From: Oceanicola sp. 502str15
GTDB lineage: Bacteria; Pseudomonadota; Alphaproteobacteria; Rhodobacterales; Rhodobacteraceae
Assembly (NCBI RefSeq): GCF_024105635.1
Contig: NZ_WYDQ01000001.1
Span: 2,418,001-2,482,000 of the forward strand
Direction of reading: 5' to 3'
DNA length: 64,000 nt
The notes under the pieces were generated by a model. The model ran no database searches. It was not told where the DNA came from and worked only from the letters and a program-made list of their open reading frames with translations. The position numbers were made by a program, and so were the translations under genes. Shown in pieces: positions 36,647 through 45,186 of the stretch. Positions within the stretch are counted from its first letter, which is position 1; the number at the start of each line of letters is the position of its first letter.

Positions 36647-36740
36647 CGCTCGCCCCACATTCCTGAACCTGTCCGAAGCTTCCACAGGCGCAAGACGAAA
36701 ACAACTGTGTTCCGTGCCGCGCATCCGTGGTTGCAAGAAG

Positions 36741-36768
36741 AAAAGGGCACCCGGGAGGGTGCCCTTTT
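36741..36768 (-). terminator. Intrinsic terminator of rplY
   Basis: This is a perfect 12-bp stem (AAAAGGGCACCC / GGGTGCCCTTTT) with a four-base loop, 23 bases past the rplY stop on the minus strand. The A and T ends make it a terminator on both strands, but only rplY runs into it. Confidence 0.92.
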
Positions 36769-36790
36769 CAAATCGTTCCGTCGCGGGAGA

Positions 36791-37453
36791 TCACTCCTCG
36801 GCGGCGGCCTCTTCCTCACCGGCGGTGGGCACCTCGTCGGCAGCCACATCGTCGCCTTCGGCCGCATCGTCAGCGGCACGCAGGCCGGAGGGTGCGGAGA
36901 TGTTGGCGATCACGAAGTCGCGGTCGATGGTGGGCTTGGCGCCTTCGGGCAGGGTGATGCTCGAGATCGTCACCGTGTCGCCGATGTCGAGACCGGAGAG
37001 GTCCACGGTCAGCTTCTCGGGGATGTCGCCAGCGGTCACGACCAGTTCGACCTCGGGGCGCACCGCGTTCAGCACGCCGCCCTTCTTCAGGCCGGGGGCC
37101 GCCTCTTCGTTCTCGAACTCGACGGGGATGAAGAGGTTGACGCGGGAGGTGCGCTTGAGGCGCATGAAGTCCACGTGCGTCGGCAGATCCTTCACCACGT
37201 CGCGCTGGACCGAACGGCAGATGACGCGCACGTCTTCCTGGCCTTCGACCTTCATGTTGAACAGGGTCGACATGAAGCGACCGGCGCGGAGCGTGGTCAG
37301 CAGCTTGTTGAAGGGAAGGTTGATCGGCAGCGGGTCGGCGCCGCCTCCGTAGACGATACCGGGGACCATGCCATCGCGCCGAGCTTGACGAGCGGCGCCC
37401 TTGCCTGTCCCCGTCCGTGCTTCGGCAATAAGATCAGGAATCTGACCAGCCAT
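36791..37453 (-). CDS. rplY: 50S ribosomal protein L25 (general stress protein Ctc form)
   Basis: This protein of 220 residues is the long Ctc-type L25, which binds 5S rRNA and is stress-linked in some bacteria. The L25 domain (1-95) contains [22 protein letters not shown] and [14 protein letters not shown]. The TL5 C-terminal domain (about 96-190) has [21 protein letters not shown] and [20 protein letters not shown] last ~30-residue tail is acidic and Ala-rich ([22 protein letters not shown]). GGAG lies 7 bases before the ATG. The gene is monocistronic with a strong terminator. Confidence 0.96.
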   Translation of the reverse strand: MAGQIPDLIAEARTGTGKGAARQARRDGMVPGIVYGGGADPLPINLPFNKLLTTLRAGRFMSTLFNMKVEGQEDVRVICRSVQRDVVKDLPTHVDFMRLKRTSRVNLFIPVEFENEEAAPGLKKGGVLNAVRPEVELVVTAGDIPEKLTVDLSGLDIGDTVTISSITLPEGAKPTIDRDFVIANISAPSGLRAADDAAEGDDVAADEVPTAGEEEAAAEE

Positions 37454-37801
37454 TTGAATTCTCCAAAGTTGAGGCGGGCATCCTCCAAGGCTGTATGCCC
37501 GCGTGAAGGCGCTCCCTTAGAGGGGGATCGGCCGTTTGGCAAGGGTTTTGAGCCAGTTTCACCCCGGTTGGCCTCGCGCCGTGCGCGCCTTGGCGAACCT
37601 TGCTTATCCTGCCTGCTGCGGACGGATCACCTCCACCCTCTGCCGGTGGTCGGCGGGCGCTGAGGGATTCGGTGCCGACCCGTGAGATGTCGCGCCCTTC
37701 CAGCGCGGTCAACCGACGAGCACGGGCGGGGACGGCTGACGTGTCTTTCAACCGACTTTGAGAGTTGCTTTGGCCCGCGAGCCGTGATTCCGATTGCGCC
37801 C
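37454..37801. other. 348-base intergenic region between divergent rplY and MFS genes
   Basis: No convincing gene is seen. The first 60 bases must hold the rplY promoter. Near 37679-37726 a 6-bp outer stem (CCCGTG / CACGGG) encloses a second hairpin, CGCGC-N7-GCGCG (37691-37707). Translated on the minus strand, this stretch reads CSSVDRA, a string often produced by D-arms of tRNA genes, but no matching acceptor stem or TTCGA loop is present, so I do not call a tRNA. Confidence 0.5.
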
Positions 37802-38956
37802 ATGTCGCTCGCGCCCGCCATCCGCCTCTCGCGCCGCACCCTGCCGGCCTTCGCCACCGTGGGCATCTTCTGGGGGGCCTTTGCGGCCTATACGCCCCAG
37901 CTGAAAGCCGGGATCGAGGCGGATGACGGCACATGGGGGCTGGTGCTGCTGGGCGCGGCGGTAGGGTCGATCTCGGCCATGTGGCTCGCGCCGCGATTCG
38001 ATGCGCGTTTCGGGCGGGCCGCCATGGCGCTTGGCTGCGTGCTGCTCGGGCTGCTGTTCCAGGCCCCGATCTGGGCCTCGACAACGCTGGTCTTCACCGC
38101 CGCCATGGTGCTGGCGGGCGGCGCGGCGGGGCTGCTGGACGTGGTGATGAACGCCCGGCTTTCTTCCATAGAGGCCAAAACCGGTGCCTCGCTGATGAAC
38201 CTCAACCACGCCACCTTTTCGCTCGCCTATGGCAGCTCGGCCCTGATCGCGGGCCTGCTGCGCGATGGCGGCACCGCCCCCGCGCTCACCTTCGCCGGGC
38301 TGGGCCTTCTGGCCTTCGGCTTCGGAGCCCTCGCCCGGCAACGCGAGCTTCCGCCGCCGGTGAAGGGCGAAGCCACGCCCGCACGGGTAGCCCTGCCACG
38401 GGTGGCGCTCTGGGGCGGGCTCATCATCCTGCTGGCCTTCCTCGCCGAGCAGGCCACCGAGGCATGGTCGGCCCTGCATATCGAGCGCACACTGGGCGGC
38501 GGCGCCGCAGAGGGGGCCATCGGCCCGGCCATGCTGGGCTTCACCATGTGCGCCGGGCGGCTGGCCGGGCAGTTCGCCACGGCGCGGATTTCGGAGGCGC
38601 GGCTGACCACGCTCGCGGCGCTGGTGACGGCGGCAGGCGCGCTGCTGGCGGCCTTGGCCCCGACGCCTCTGGTGGCCTATGCGGGCTTCGGCATTCTGGG
38701 CCTCGGCGTTTCGGTCATCGCGCCGATGGTCTTTGCCCTCGCCGGGCGGCTCTCGCCAGCCGAGCTGCGCCCGGCGGTGATCAGTCGGGCGGCGGTGATC
38801 GGCTACACCGGCTTCTTCATCGGCCCGCCCCTGCTCGGGGCAATCTCCGAGCTGGCAGGGCTGCGGATGGCCTTCGTGGCGGTGGCGCTCTGCGTTGCGC
38901 TGGCCCCGCTGCTGCTGCTGCCGATCCGCGCCGCCGCGAAGGCGACCGAGGCGTAA
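37802..38956 (+). CDS. MFS transporter
   Basis: This protein of 384 residues has 11-12 hydrophobic segments and belongs to the major facilitator superfamily. It starts SLAPAIRLSRRTLPAFATVGIFWGAFAAYTPQLKAG (two adjoining segments) and has MWLAPRFDARFGRAAMALG in the loop between helices 2 and 3, the usual place of the MFS signature. VVMNARLSSIEAKTGASLMN follows a helix-4 position. The closest memory match is the YbjJ-like group of uncharacterised carriers. The substrate is unknown. ATG at 37802 is chosen; GTG at 37784 is possible, and no strong ribosome-binding site decides. Confidence 0.83.
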   Translation: MSLAPAIRLSRRTLPAFATVGIFWGAFAAYTPQLKAGIEADDGTWGLVLLGAAVGSISAMWLAPRFDARFGRAAMALGCVLLGLLFQAPIWASTTLVFTAAMVLAGGAAGLLDVVMNARLSSIEAKTGASLMNLNHATFSLAYGSSALIAGLLRDGGTAPALTFAGLGLLAFGFGALARQRELPPPVKGEATPARVALPRVALWGGLIILLAFLAEQATEAWSALHIERTLGGGAAEGAIGPAMLGFTMCAGRLAGQFATARISEARLTTLAALVTAAGALLAALAPTPLVAYAGFGILGLGVSVIAPMVFALAGRLSPAELRPAVISRAAVIGYTGFFIGPPLLGAISELAGLRMAFVAVALCVALAPLLLLPIRAAAKATEA

Positions 38957-38978
38957 GCCTAGGCTCCGTGAGCGGCCC

Positions 38979-40145
38979 TCAGGCCTGCCAGCGCCCGCCG
39001 AAGTCTTCCGGCACCAGCAGCATGTCGCGGCCAAATTGCGAAGGGTTTTGCTTGCCACAGAGGGCCATGGAGATGTCCATCTCCTTCTGAAGCACCTCCA
39101 GCGCCGTCTCGACGCCCTTCTGCCCCATCGCGCCCAGACCGTAGATGTAGCTGCGCCCGATCATCGTGCCCTTCGCGCCCAGCGCGATGGCCTTCAGAAT
39201 GTCCTGCCCGGAGCGGATGCCGCTATCGAGCCAGACCTCGGTCTTGGAGCCGACGCGCTCGACGATCTCGGGCAGCATCCGGATGGAAGAGAGTGCGCCG
39301 TCGAGCTGGCGGCCGCCGTGGTTGGAGACCACGATGGCATCGGCGCCGAGCTTGGCGGCCTCCTCGGCATCGTCGCCGTCGAGGATGCCCTTGAGGATCA
39401 CCTTGCCGCCCCATTGGTCCATCAGGCGCTTGACCTTGTCCCAGTCGAGCGTCTGGTCGAAGTTCTGCGCGGTCCAGGCGTGGAGCGAGCGGGTGTTGCC
39501 GACGCCCTTGGCATGGCCGACAATGTTGCGGAACTCGCGGCGCGGGGTTTGCAGCATGCCCAGCCCCCAGCGCCATTTGGTGGCGAGGTCGAGCATCACC
39601 GGAACGGTCAGCTTGGGCGGGGCGGTGAGGCCGTTCTTCAGGTCCTTGTGGCGCTGGCCGAGGATCTGAAGGTCGAGCGTGATCACCAGCGCCTCGCATT
39701 TGGCTTCCTTGGCGCGGCGCACGAGGTTGTCGGTGAAGTCGGTGTCCTTCTGGGTGTAGAGCTGAAACCAGAAGGGGGCGGAGGTGTTCTCGGCCACGTC
39801 CTCGATCGAGCAGATCGACATGGTGGAGAGGGTGAAGGGCACGCCGAACTTTTCGGCCGCCTTGGCCGAGAGGATCTCGCCGTCGGCATGTTGCATGCCG
39901 CAGATGCCCACCGGCGCAAGCGCGGTGGGCAAGGCCACCTCGCGGCCGATCATGGTGCTCGCGGTCGAGCGGCCCGACATATCCACCGCCACGCGCTGGC
40001 GCAGGCGGATCTTGTCGAAGTCGCTCACGTTCTCCCGGAAGGTCTGCTCGGTCCAGCTGCCGCTTTCGCAATAGTCGTAGAACATCTTGGGCGCCCGGCG
40101 CTTGTGGATGCGCTTGAGGTCGTCGATGCAGGTGATGACGGTCAT
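38979..40145 (-). CDS. lldD: FMN-dependent L-lactate dehydrogenase / alpha-hydroxy acid dehydrogenase
   Basis: This protein of 388 residues belongs to the FMN alpha-hydroxy acid oxidizing family. The active-site His and Arg are in VVSNHGGRQLDGALSSI. Other landmarks are VEVWLDSGIR-type substrate loop (EVWLDSGIRSGQDILKAIALGAK), IGRSYIYGLGAMGQKGVE, WTAQNFDQTLDWDKVK and ALVITLDLQILGQRHKDLKNG. Length and motifs match LldD, which oxidises L-lactate to pyruvate and feeds electrons to the respiratory chain. A mandelate- or glycolate-like substrate is possible. The gene is monocistronic and divergent from the PQQ-type dehydrogenase gene. Confidence 0.88.
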   Translation of the reverse strand: MTVITCIDDLKRIHKRRAPKMFYDYCESGSWTEQTFRENVSDFDKIRLRQRVAVDMSGRSTASTMIGREVALPTALAPVGICGMQHADGEILSAKAAEKFGVPFTLSTMSICSIEDVAENTSAPFWFQLYTQKDTDFTDNLVRRAKEAKCEALVITLDLQILGQRHKDLKNGLTAPPKLTVPVMLDLATKWRWGLGMLQTPRREFRNIVGHAKGVGNTRSLHAWTAQNFDQTLDWDKVKRLMDQWGGKVILKGILDGDDAEEAAKLGADAIVVSNHGGRQLDGALSSIRMLPEIVERVGSKTEVWLDSGIRSGQDILKAIALGAKGTMIGRSYIYGLGAMGQKGVETALEVLQKEMDISMALCGKQNPSQFGRDMLLVPEDFGGRWQA

Positions 40146-40291
40146 GATGCTGGCTCCCGGGCGTGGTCAGGTTTGTTTACCAATCGCAGAGGCGGAAAGG
40201 CAAGCGTGCGGGTTGCGGTGGCCCGGAGGGGCTGTTTCCCCCTGCCGTTTAGCGCTACCACTCCGGCAAACGGCGCGAAGGAGGCGGCATC

Positions 40292-41590
40292 ATGGATTTC
40301 ATTGCAAAGGCCACGGCCATTGTGGGCGGCACGGTTGCCGCGTTGCGCCGGATCGGGGCGCCCTCGGTTCAGGCGATGGGGGGCAGCCCGGAGATTCCGG
40401 AGGCGAAGAAGCAGGGGATCATGACCCTCAAGATGCCCGCCGCCGAGGGCTGGAAGGATGGCCGCCTGCCGATCTGCGCGCCGGGCCTCAAGGTCAACGC
40501 CTTTGCCGAGGGGCTGGACCATCCGCGCTGGATCGAGGTGCTGCCCTCGGGCGATGTGCTGGTGGCCGAGGCCAGCCAGATCGAGACGCCGCCGCAGTCG
40601 TTCATGGACCGCGCCGCCCATGCGACGATGAAGGCGATCAAGGCGATGGGCAACAGCGCCAACCGCGTCACCCTCTGGCGCGATGCGGATGGCGACGGGG
40701 TGGCGGAGCATCGGGAGGTTTTCGTGGAGAACCAGAGCCAGCCCTTCGGGATGGCGCTGGTGGGCGAGACCTTCTACCTCGGCAATACCGACGGGATCGT
40801 GGCCTTCCCCTATGCCCCCGGCACCACCCGGCTGGACGAGAGCGCCGCCCGCAAGCTGGTGGAGTTCAAGCCCGGCGGGCATTGGACCCGCTCCCTCATC
40901 GTTTCGCCCGACAAGACCAAGATCTACGCCGGTGTCGGCTCGCTCACCAACATCGCCGATCAGGGGATGGAGACCGAAGAGGGCCGCGCCGCGATCTGGG
41001 AGCTGGACGTGGCGAGCGAAGAGGCCCGCATCTTCGCCTCCGGCCTGCGCAACGCCGTGGGCACCGCCTTCGAGCCTTCCACCGGCGCGCTCTGGACCGT
41101 GGTCAACGAGCGCGACGGGCTGGGCGACGAAACCCCGCCCGACTACCTCACCACCGTGGTCGATGGCGGCTTTTACGGCTGGCCCTACTCCTACTGGGAT
41201 CGCATCGTCGACGACCGGGTGCCGCAGGACCCAGCCAAGGTGGCCGCCTCGATCAAGCCCGATTACGCGCTGGGCGGGCACACCGCCTCGCTCGGCCTGT
41301 GCTGGATGCCCGAGGGCACGCTGCCCGGCTTTGGCGAGGGCATGGTGATCGGCCAGCACGGCTCGTGGAACCGCTCGAAGCTGTCGGGCTACAAGCTGCT
41401 TTTCGTGCCTTTCGAAAACGGCCGCCCCAGCGAGACCGAGCCGCCGCGCGACATTCTCTCGGGGTTTCTGTCGGAAGACGAGAAGCTGGCCTATGGCCGC
41501 CCGGTGGGGGTGTGCCTTGGGGCCGATGGCAAATCGCTGCTGATGGCCGATGACGTGGGCGATGTGATCTGGCGGGTGACCGGGGCCTGA
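40292..41590 (+). CDS. PQQ-dependent sugar (sorbosone) dehydrogenase-like protein
   Basis: This beta-propeller protein of 432 residues is related to soluble glucose/sorbosone dehydrogenase. Family segments are FAEGLDHPRWIEVLPSGDVLVAE, RIDLWRDADGDGVAE-type linker (RVTLWRDADGDGVAEHREVF), LYLGNTDGIVAFPY, RSLIVSPDKTKIYAGVGSLTNI, IFASGLRNAVGTAFEP, PYSYWD and IGQHGSWNRSKLSGYK. Most homologues are periplasmic; here the N-terminus (MDFIAKATAIVGGTVAALRR) is only weakly hydrophobic and lacks a clear cleavage site. GAAGGAGG lies 7 bases before the ATG. The natural sugar substrate is unknown. Confidence 0.88.
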   Translation: MDFIAKATAIVGGTVAALRRIGAPSVQAMGGSPEIPEAKKQGIMTLKMPAAEGWKDGRLPICAPGLKVNAFAEGLDHPRWIEVLPSGDVLVAEASQIETPPQSFMDRAAHATMKAIKAMGNSANRVTLWRDADGDGVAEHREVFVENQSQPFGMALVGETFYLGNTDGIVAFPYAPGTTRLDESAARKLVEFKPGGHWTRSLIVSPDKTKIYAGVGSLTNIADQGMETEEGRAAIWELDVASEEARIFASGLRNAVGTAFEPSTGALWTVVNERDGLGDETPPDYLTTVVDGGFYGWPYSYWDRIVDDRVPQDPAKVAASIKPDYALGGHTASLGLCWMPEGTLPGFGEGMVIGQHGSWNRSKLSGYKLLFVPFENGRPSETEPPRDILSGFLSEDEKLAYGRPVGVCLGADGKSLLMADDVGDVIWRVTGA

Positions 41591-41610
41591 GCGGCCCCGC
41601 TGCCGCGCCC

Positions 41611-41997
41611 ATGCGCCACGACGACGCCCATTTCGAGCGCATTGCCCGCGAGACGGTAGAGGCCTTCCCCCCTGCCCTGCTCAAGGCCGCCCGCGAGGTG
41701 AGCCTGCGGGTGGCGGAATGGCCGACGCCGGAGATGATGGCGGATCTCGACATCCGCGATCCGCGCGATCTGACCGGGCTTTACGAGGGCACGCCGCTCC
41801 CCGAGAAGTCGTTCAGCGACCCGGCGCCCTGGCCCGATACGGTCTGGCTCTTTCGCCAGCCGATCCTTGCCGAATGGCGCGAGCGGCCCGGGCAGAGCCT
41901 CGATGAGCTGATCGCCCATGTCACGGTGCACGAGTTTGCCCATCACTTCGGCTGGTCGGACGAGGAGATTGGGGCGATTGATCCGTGGTGGGAGTGA
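41611..41997 (+). CDS. Minimal zinc metalloprotease-family protein (DUF1025)
   Basis: This small protein of 128 residues has a metzincin-like zinc site VTVHEFAHHFGWSD (HExxH at His107-Glu108-His111, with Asp117 in the DUF1025-typical position). EGTPLPEKSF and PDTVWLFRQPIL are also family features. These small proteins resemble the minimal metalloprotease MMP, which is active on few substrates; no biological target is known. It starts 20 bases after the PQQ-type gene and is followed 58 bases later by the nitroreductase gene. Confidence 0.87.
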   Translation: MRHDDAHFERIARETVEAFPPALLKAAREVSLRVAEWPTPEMMADLDIRDPRDLTGLYEGTPLPEKSFSDPAPWPDTVWLFRQPILAEWRERPGQSLDELIAHVTVHEFAHHFGWSDEEIGAIDPWWE

Positions 41998-42055
41998 AAC
42001 CATTGAACCCCGGCGCAAAACACCCGACATAAGGGCCAACCGCCAAGGAGGCCCC

Positions 42056-42634
42056 ATGCCCGAGAAGAACCCCGCCGCCCTCGACTTCCTGCTCACCCGC
42101 CGCTCGCGCCCGGCCAAGACGCTGACCACCCCGGTTCCGAGCCGCGAAGAGCTGGGCCCGATCCTTCAGGCCGCCGCGCGCACGCCGGACCACGGCAAGC
42201 TGGAGCCATGGCGCTTCATCGTGCTGGAAGGCGCGGCACTTGAGCGACTGGCGGCGCTGGCGGGCGAGCGCGGCGCGGCGCTGGAGATGGAGCCGGAGAA
42301 GGTGGAGAAGTTCCAGACGCAGCTCAAGCAGCCCGGTCTGGCCGTGGTTGTGGTGTCGTCGCCGGTGGAGAGCGAGAAGGTGCCTTTTGTCGAGCAGCTC
42401 TATTCGGCGGGCGCGGTCTGCCTTGCGATGCTCAATGCGGCGCTGGCCTCGGGCTGGGGCGCCAACTGGCTTTCGGGCTGGGGCAGCCATGACCGGGAGT
42501 TCGTGACCAAGGGCCTCGGCCTTGCGCTGCACGAGACCGTGGCCGGCTTCATCCACATCGGCACCGAAACCGCCGCCCCGCCAGAGCGCCCGCGCCCCGA
42601 CCTCGGCAACATCACCGCCTGGGTGGCCGAATGA
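42056..42634 (+). CDS. Nitroreductase family protein (YdjA type)
   Basis: This protein of 192 residues belongs to the FMN-dependent nitroreductase fold, YdjA branch. It has LLTRRSRPAKTLTTPVPSREEL (two adjoining segments: FMN-phosphate contacts), AARTPDHGKLEPWRFIVL and LGLALHETVAGFIHIGT near the C-terminus. Such enzymes reduce nitro groups or quinones with NAD(P)H. AAGGAG lies 5 bases before the ATG at 42056. Its stop overlaps the start of the EI24 gene (ATGA), so the two are coupled. Confidence 0.87.
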   Translation: MPEKNPAALDFLLTRRSRPAKTLTTPVPSREELGPILQAAARTPDHGKLEPWRFIVLEGAALERLAALAGERGAALEMEPEKVEKFQTQLKQPGLAVVVVSSPVESEKVPFVEQLYSAGAVCLAMLNAALASGWGANWLSGWGSHDREFVTKGLGLALHETVAGFIHIGTETAAPPERPRPDLGNITAWVAE

Positions 42635-43320
42635 TCTTCACGGATTTCGGCAAGGCGGTCTCGCAGGTCTTCGATGCGCGCTTTTTGAAGGTGCTTGCCA
42701 TGGGGCTGGGCCTGACGGTGCTGCTGCTGCTTGGGGTCTACGGCGTGTTTCTCGCCTTTCTGGATTGGGTCACGCCCGACAGCTTCACGATCTTCGGGCG
42801 GGAGGTGACATGGATCGACGACCTGCTGTCCTGGGCCTCGATCGCGCTGATGGCGCTGATGTCGATCTTCCTGATGGTGCCGGTGGCCTCGGCCTTCACC
42901 GGCCTGTTCCTTGAAGACATCGCCGCGGCGGTGGAGGCCAGGCACTACCCCGAGCTGCCGCCTGTGCCGCGCTTTCCCTGGACCGAGGCGCTGCGGGATT
43001 CGATCGGCTTTTTCGGCGTGCTGATCGTGGTGAACATCCTGATGCTGGTGCTCTACATCTTCGCCGGGCCGCTGATTCCGCTGCTGTTCTGGGCGATCAA
43101 CGGGCTGCTGCTGGGGCGGGAGTACTACCAGATGGTGGCGATGCGGCGGATCGGGCGGGAGGCGGCCAATGCCTCGCGCAAGCGGCATTTCGGCAAGATC
43201 TGGTTTGCCGGGGTGCTGATGGCGATTCCGCTGAGCTTTCCGCTCATCAACCTGTTCATCCCGATCCTCGGCGTGGCCACCTTCACCCACCTGTTCCACC
43301 GGCTGGAACCGGGGGCGTAG
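42631..43320 (+). CDS. EI24-domain (CysZ-like) membrane protein
   Basis: This membrane protein of 229 residues belongs to the EI24/CysZ superfamily. It has hydrophobic segments at about 20-45, 68-100, 125-155 and 190-222, and an amphipathic loop FLEDIAAAVEARHYPELPPVP. EALRDSIGFFGVLIVVNILML and LLLGREYYQMVAMRRIGREAA (loop after the third helix) are typical. CysZ imports sulfate; homologues outside cysteine loci are of unknown function. The start overlaps the nitroreductase stop. The TAG stop at 43318-43320 belongs to copy 3 of the dispersed palindromic repeat. Confidence 0.83.
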   Translation: MIFTDFGKAVSQVFDARFLKVLAMGLGLTVLLLLGVYGVFLAFLDWVTPDSFTIFGREVTWIDDLLSWASIALMALMSIFLMVPVASAFTGLFLEDIAAAVEARHYPELPPVPRFPWTEALRDSIGFFGVLIVVNILMLVLYIFAGPLIPLLFWAINGLLLGREYYQMVAMRRIGREAANASRKRHFGKIWFAGVLMAIPLSFPLINLFIPILGVATFTHLFHRLEPGA

Positions 43321-43338
43321 GGCGGGACTTGTCCCGCC
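43317..43338 (+). repeat. Dispersed 22-base palindromic element, copy 3
   Basis: GTAG plus GGCGGGACTTGTCCCGCC, identical to the other copies. Its TAG is the stop codon of the EI24 gene. Confidence 0.85.
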
Positions 43339-43350
43339 GTCCGGGGGCTG

Positions 43351-43644
43351 TCAGCGGGTTTCGGTGATCGGGCCCTTGGGGCCGAAGCGCTCCAGCAGGT
43401 CGAAATCGGACAGCGAGATCACGCCGGAGATGATCACGGCGCAGATCAGACCGGCCACCGGCAGGGCGATGGCGGTGGTGATCTTGAGGCGCTTGCCGAG
43501 GTTGAAATCGGCCGGTGCGCCCGCGTGGGTGCCGGGCACGACCTCGCCCCGGTCGCCCTGGGTCACGAGCCGGACGGGCAGCACCAGGAAGAGCACCATG
43601 AACCAGGTGATGGCCAGCACGACGAGGGCGGCGGTGATGCTCAT
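43351..43644 (-). CDS. DUF1467 family small membrane protein
   Basis: This protein of 97 residues has two transmembrane helices (about 4-24 and 56-78). Between them are VTQGDRGEVVPGTHAGAPADFNLGKRLKITT (two adjoining segments), typical of DUF1467. In alphaproteobacteria the gene usually sits just after methylmalonyl-CoA epimerase, as here. Its ATG overlaps the mce stop by one base (TGATG). The function is unknown. Confidence 0.88.
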   Translation of the reverse strand: MSITAALVVLAITWFMVLFLVLPVRLVTQGDRGEVVPGTHAGAPADFNLGKRLKITTAIALPVAGLICAVIISGVISLSDFDLLERFGPKGPITETR

Positions 43645-44048
43645 CAGACCTGCTCCAGTTCCACCAGGCAGCCGTTGAAATCCTTGGGGTGCAGGAAGAG
43701 CACCGGCTTGCCGTGGGCGCCGATCTTGGGCTCGCCGGTGCCCAGAACGCGGGCGCCCTCGGCCTTCAGCCTGTCGCGGGCGGCGAGGATGTCATCGACC
43801 TCGTAGCAGATGTGGTGGATGCCGCCTGAGGGGTTCTTTTCGAGGAAACCGGCGATGGGGCTGCCCTCGCCCAGCGGGTAGAGCAGCTCGATCTTGGTGT
43901 TGGGAAGGGTAATGAAAACCACCGTCACACCATGGTCGGGCTCGTCCTGCGGCGCGCCGACATCGGCTCCGAGGGTGCCGCGATATTGGGCGGCGGCGGC
44001 GTCGAGGTCGGGCACCGCGATGGCCACGTGGTTCAGCCTTCCGATCAT
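43644..44048 (-). CDS. mce: Methylmalonyl-CoA epimerase
   Basis: This protein of 134 residues is a VOC-fold enzyme that interconverts (R)- and (S)-methylmalonyl-CoA in propionyl-CoA catabolism. Metal ligands can be read in LNHVAIAVPDLDAA (His7), NTKIELLYPLGEGSPI, GGIHHICYEVDD (His) and CLVELEQV (Glu). ATG at 44048 gives the family length. The upstream in-frame extension is unrelated. It is the first gene of a two-gene unit with DUF1467. Mutase and carboxylase genes are not in this window. Confidence 0.92.
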   Translation of the reverse strand: MIGRLNHVAIAVPDLDAAAAQYRGTLGADVGAPQDEPDHGVTVVFITLPNTKIELLYPLGEGSPIAGFLEKNPSGGIHHICYEVDDILAARDRLKAEGARVLGTGEPKIGAHGKPVLFLHPKDFNGCLVELEQV

Positions 44049-44200
44049 CTGTTTGCCCTCCTGCGCTTCGGTCACAGCGGTTATGCCGCCCGGTTCGGGC
44101 CGGCACAAGCCGCGCCTTTGTCGCATTCTGTCGGCCGCGTTTACTACTTCTTAGGATTGCTGGTGTCTTGTTGGAGGGTAACGCCTTGAGGGAGGCTCCA

Positions 44201-44926
44201 ATGACAGATGAAATTCCCAATCTCGCCCTTCCGGTCCAGAAGCCGACGCGCGAGAGGCCTCTGCTGGGCGCCACGGTGCTGCTGGTGGAAGACAGTCGCT
44301 TTGCCTCCGAGGCCGTGCGGCTGTTGTGCCTGCGCTCCGGCGCGCGGATCAGGCGGGCCGACACGCTCGCCTCGGCGCATCGCCACCTGATGGTCTATCG
44401 GCCGACGGCGGTGATCGTGGATCTGGGCCTGCCCGATGGCTCGGGACTGGAGCTGATCGAGGAGCTGGCGCGCTCGGAAACGCGGGTGCCGGTGCTGCTG
44501 GGCACCTCGGGCGACCCGGTCTGCGAGGATGCGGCGCTGGAGGCCGGGGCAGACGGGTTCATACAGAAGCCGATCACCAGCCTCGCCTCGTTTCAGCAGG
44601 CCATCGTGCTGCGGATGCCCGCAAGCGCCCAGCCTGCCGGCCCAAGGGCACTTTCCTCCGATATGGTCGCCCCCGACCCGCTCGCCCTGCGCGATGACCT
44701 TGCCCATGTGGCCGATGTGCTATCGACCGGGGAGGAAGACCCGCAGATCCTCGACTACGTGGCGCAGTTTCTCGGCTCGGTGGCACAATGCGCCTCCGAC
44801 GGGCCGCTGGCCGCTGCGGCGGCCGGGCTGGCCACCGCACGGGCCGCGGGAGAGGGCGGGATGCCCGAAGCGGTCGCGATCTCGAAACTGGTGGCAAACC
44901 GGCTTGAAGGCACGATGGCGCTCTAG
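44201..44926 (+). CDS. Response regulator, receiver domain with unknown C-terminal helix domain
   Basis: This protein of 241 residues has an intact receiver domain: VLLVEDSRF (acidic pair), AVIVDLGLPDGSG with the phospho-acceptor Asp, LLGTSGDP (Thr/Ser) and FIQKPI (Lys). After about residue 150 the sequence is helical and Ala-rich (LAHVADVLSTGEEDPQILDYVAQFL) and has no recognised DNA-binding domain. It could be an Hpt-like or protein-protein module; no phospho-accepting His is obvious. GGGAGG lies 5 bases before the ATG. No kinase is adjacent; the GAF kinase at 35-36 kb is a speculative partner. Confidence 0.82.
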   Translation: MTDEIPNLALPVQKPTRERPLLGATVLLVEDSRFASEAVRLLCLRSGARIRRADTLASAHRHLMVYRPTAVIVDLGLPDGSGLELIEELARSETRVPVLLGTSGDPVCEDAALEAGADGFIQKPITSLASFQQAIVLRMPASAQPAGPRALSSDMVAPDPLALRDDLAHVADVLSTGEEDPQILDYVAQFLGSVAQCASDGPLAAAAAGLATARAAGEGGMPEAVAISKLVANRLEGTMAL

Positions 44927-45186
44927 GGCGCTGCCGGGCGGGTTTCAGAGATGGCTGCTGTGGGCCGGAACGGGCTTTGCTGGGCGGGGCGTGTTTTGCG
45001 AACTGCAGGCGGGACGTTTGCCGTTTAGGGATGCCCTTCGGGCCATTCCGTGCAGGGCTTGGCCGGTTCGCGCTGTTCGGTTGTCCGACATGGGGTTACG
45101 TGGCTGACGGGAAATGCAGGGGCCGCGCGGATCACCGCGCTGGCCTGTCTGGCCGTTGAACCACCTGTGCCGGTGTAACGGGCCGC

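Noticed and set aside
37682..37760. Possible tRNA in the rplY/MFS gap, suggested by a CSSVDRA-type translation
   Set aside because: No 7-bp acceptor stem, TTCGA loop or plausible anticodon arm could be assembled.
38956..38965. Palindrome AGCCTAGGCT after the MFS gene
   Set aside because: It is short, has no loop, and could be chance in GC-rich DNA.
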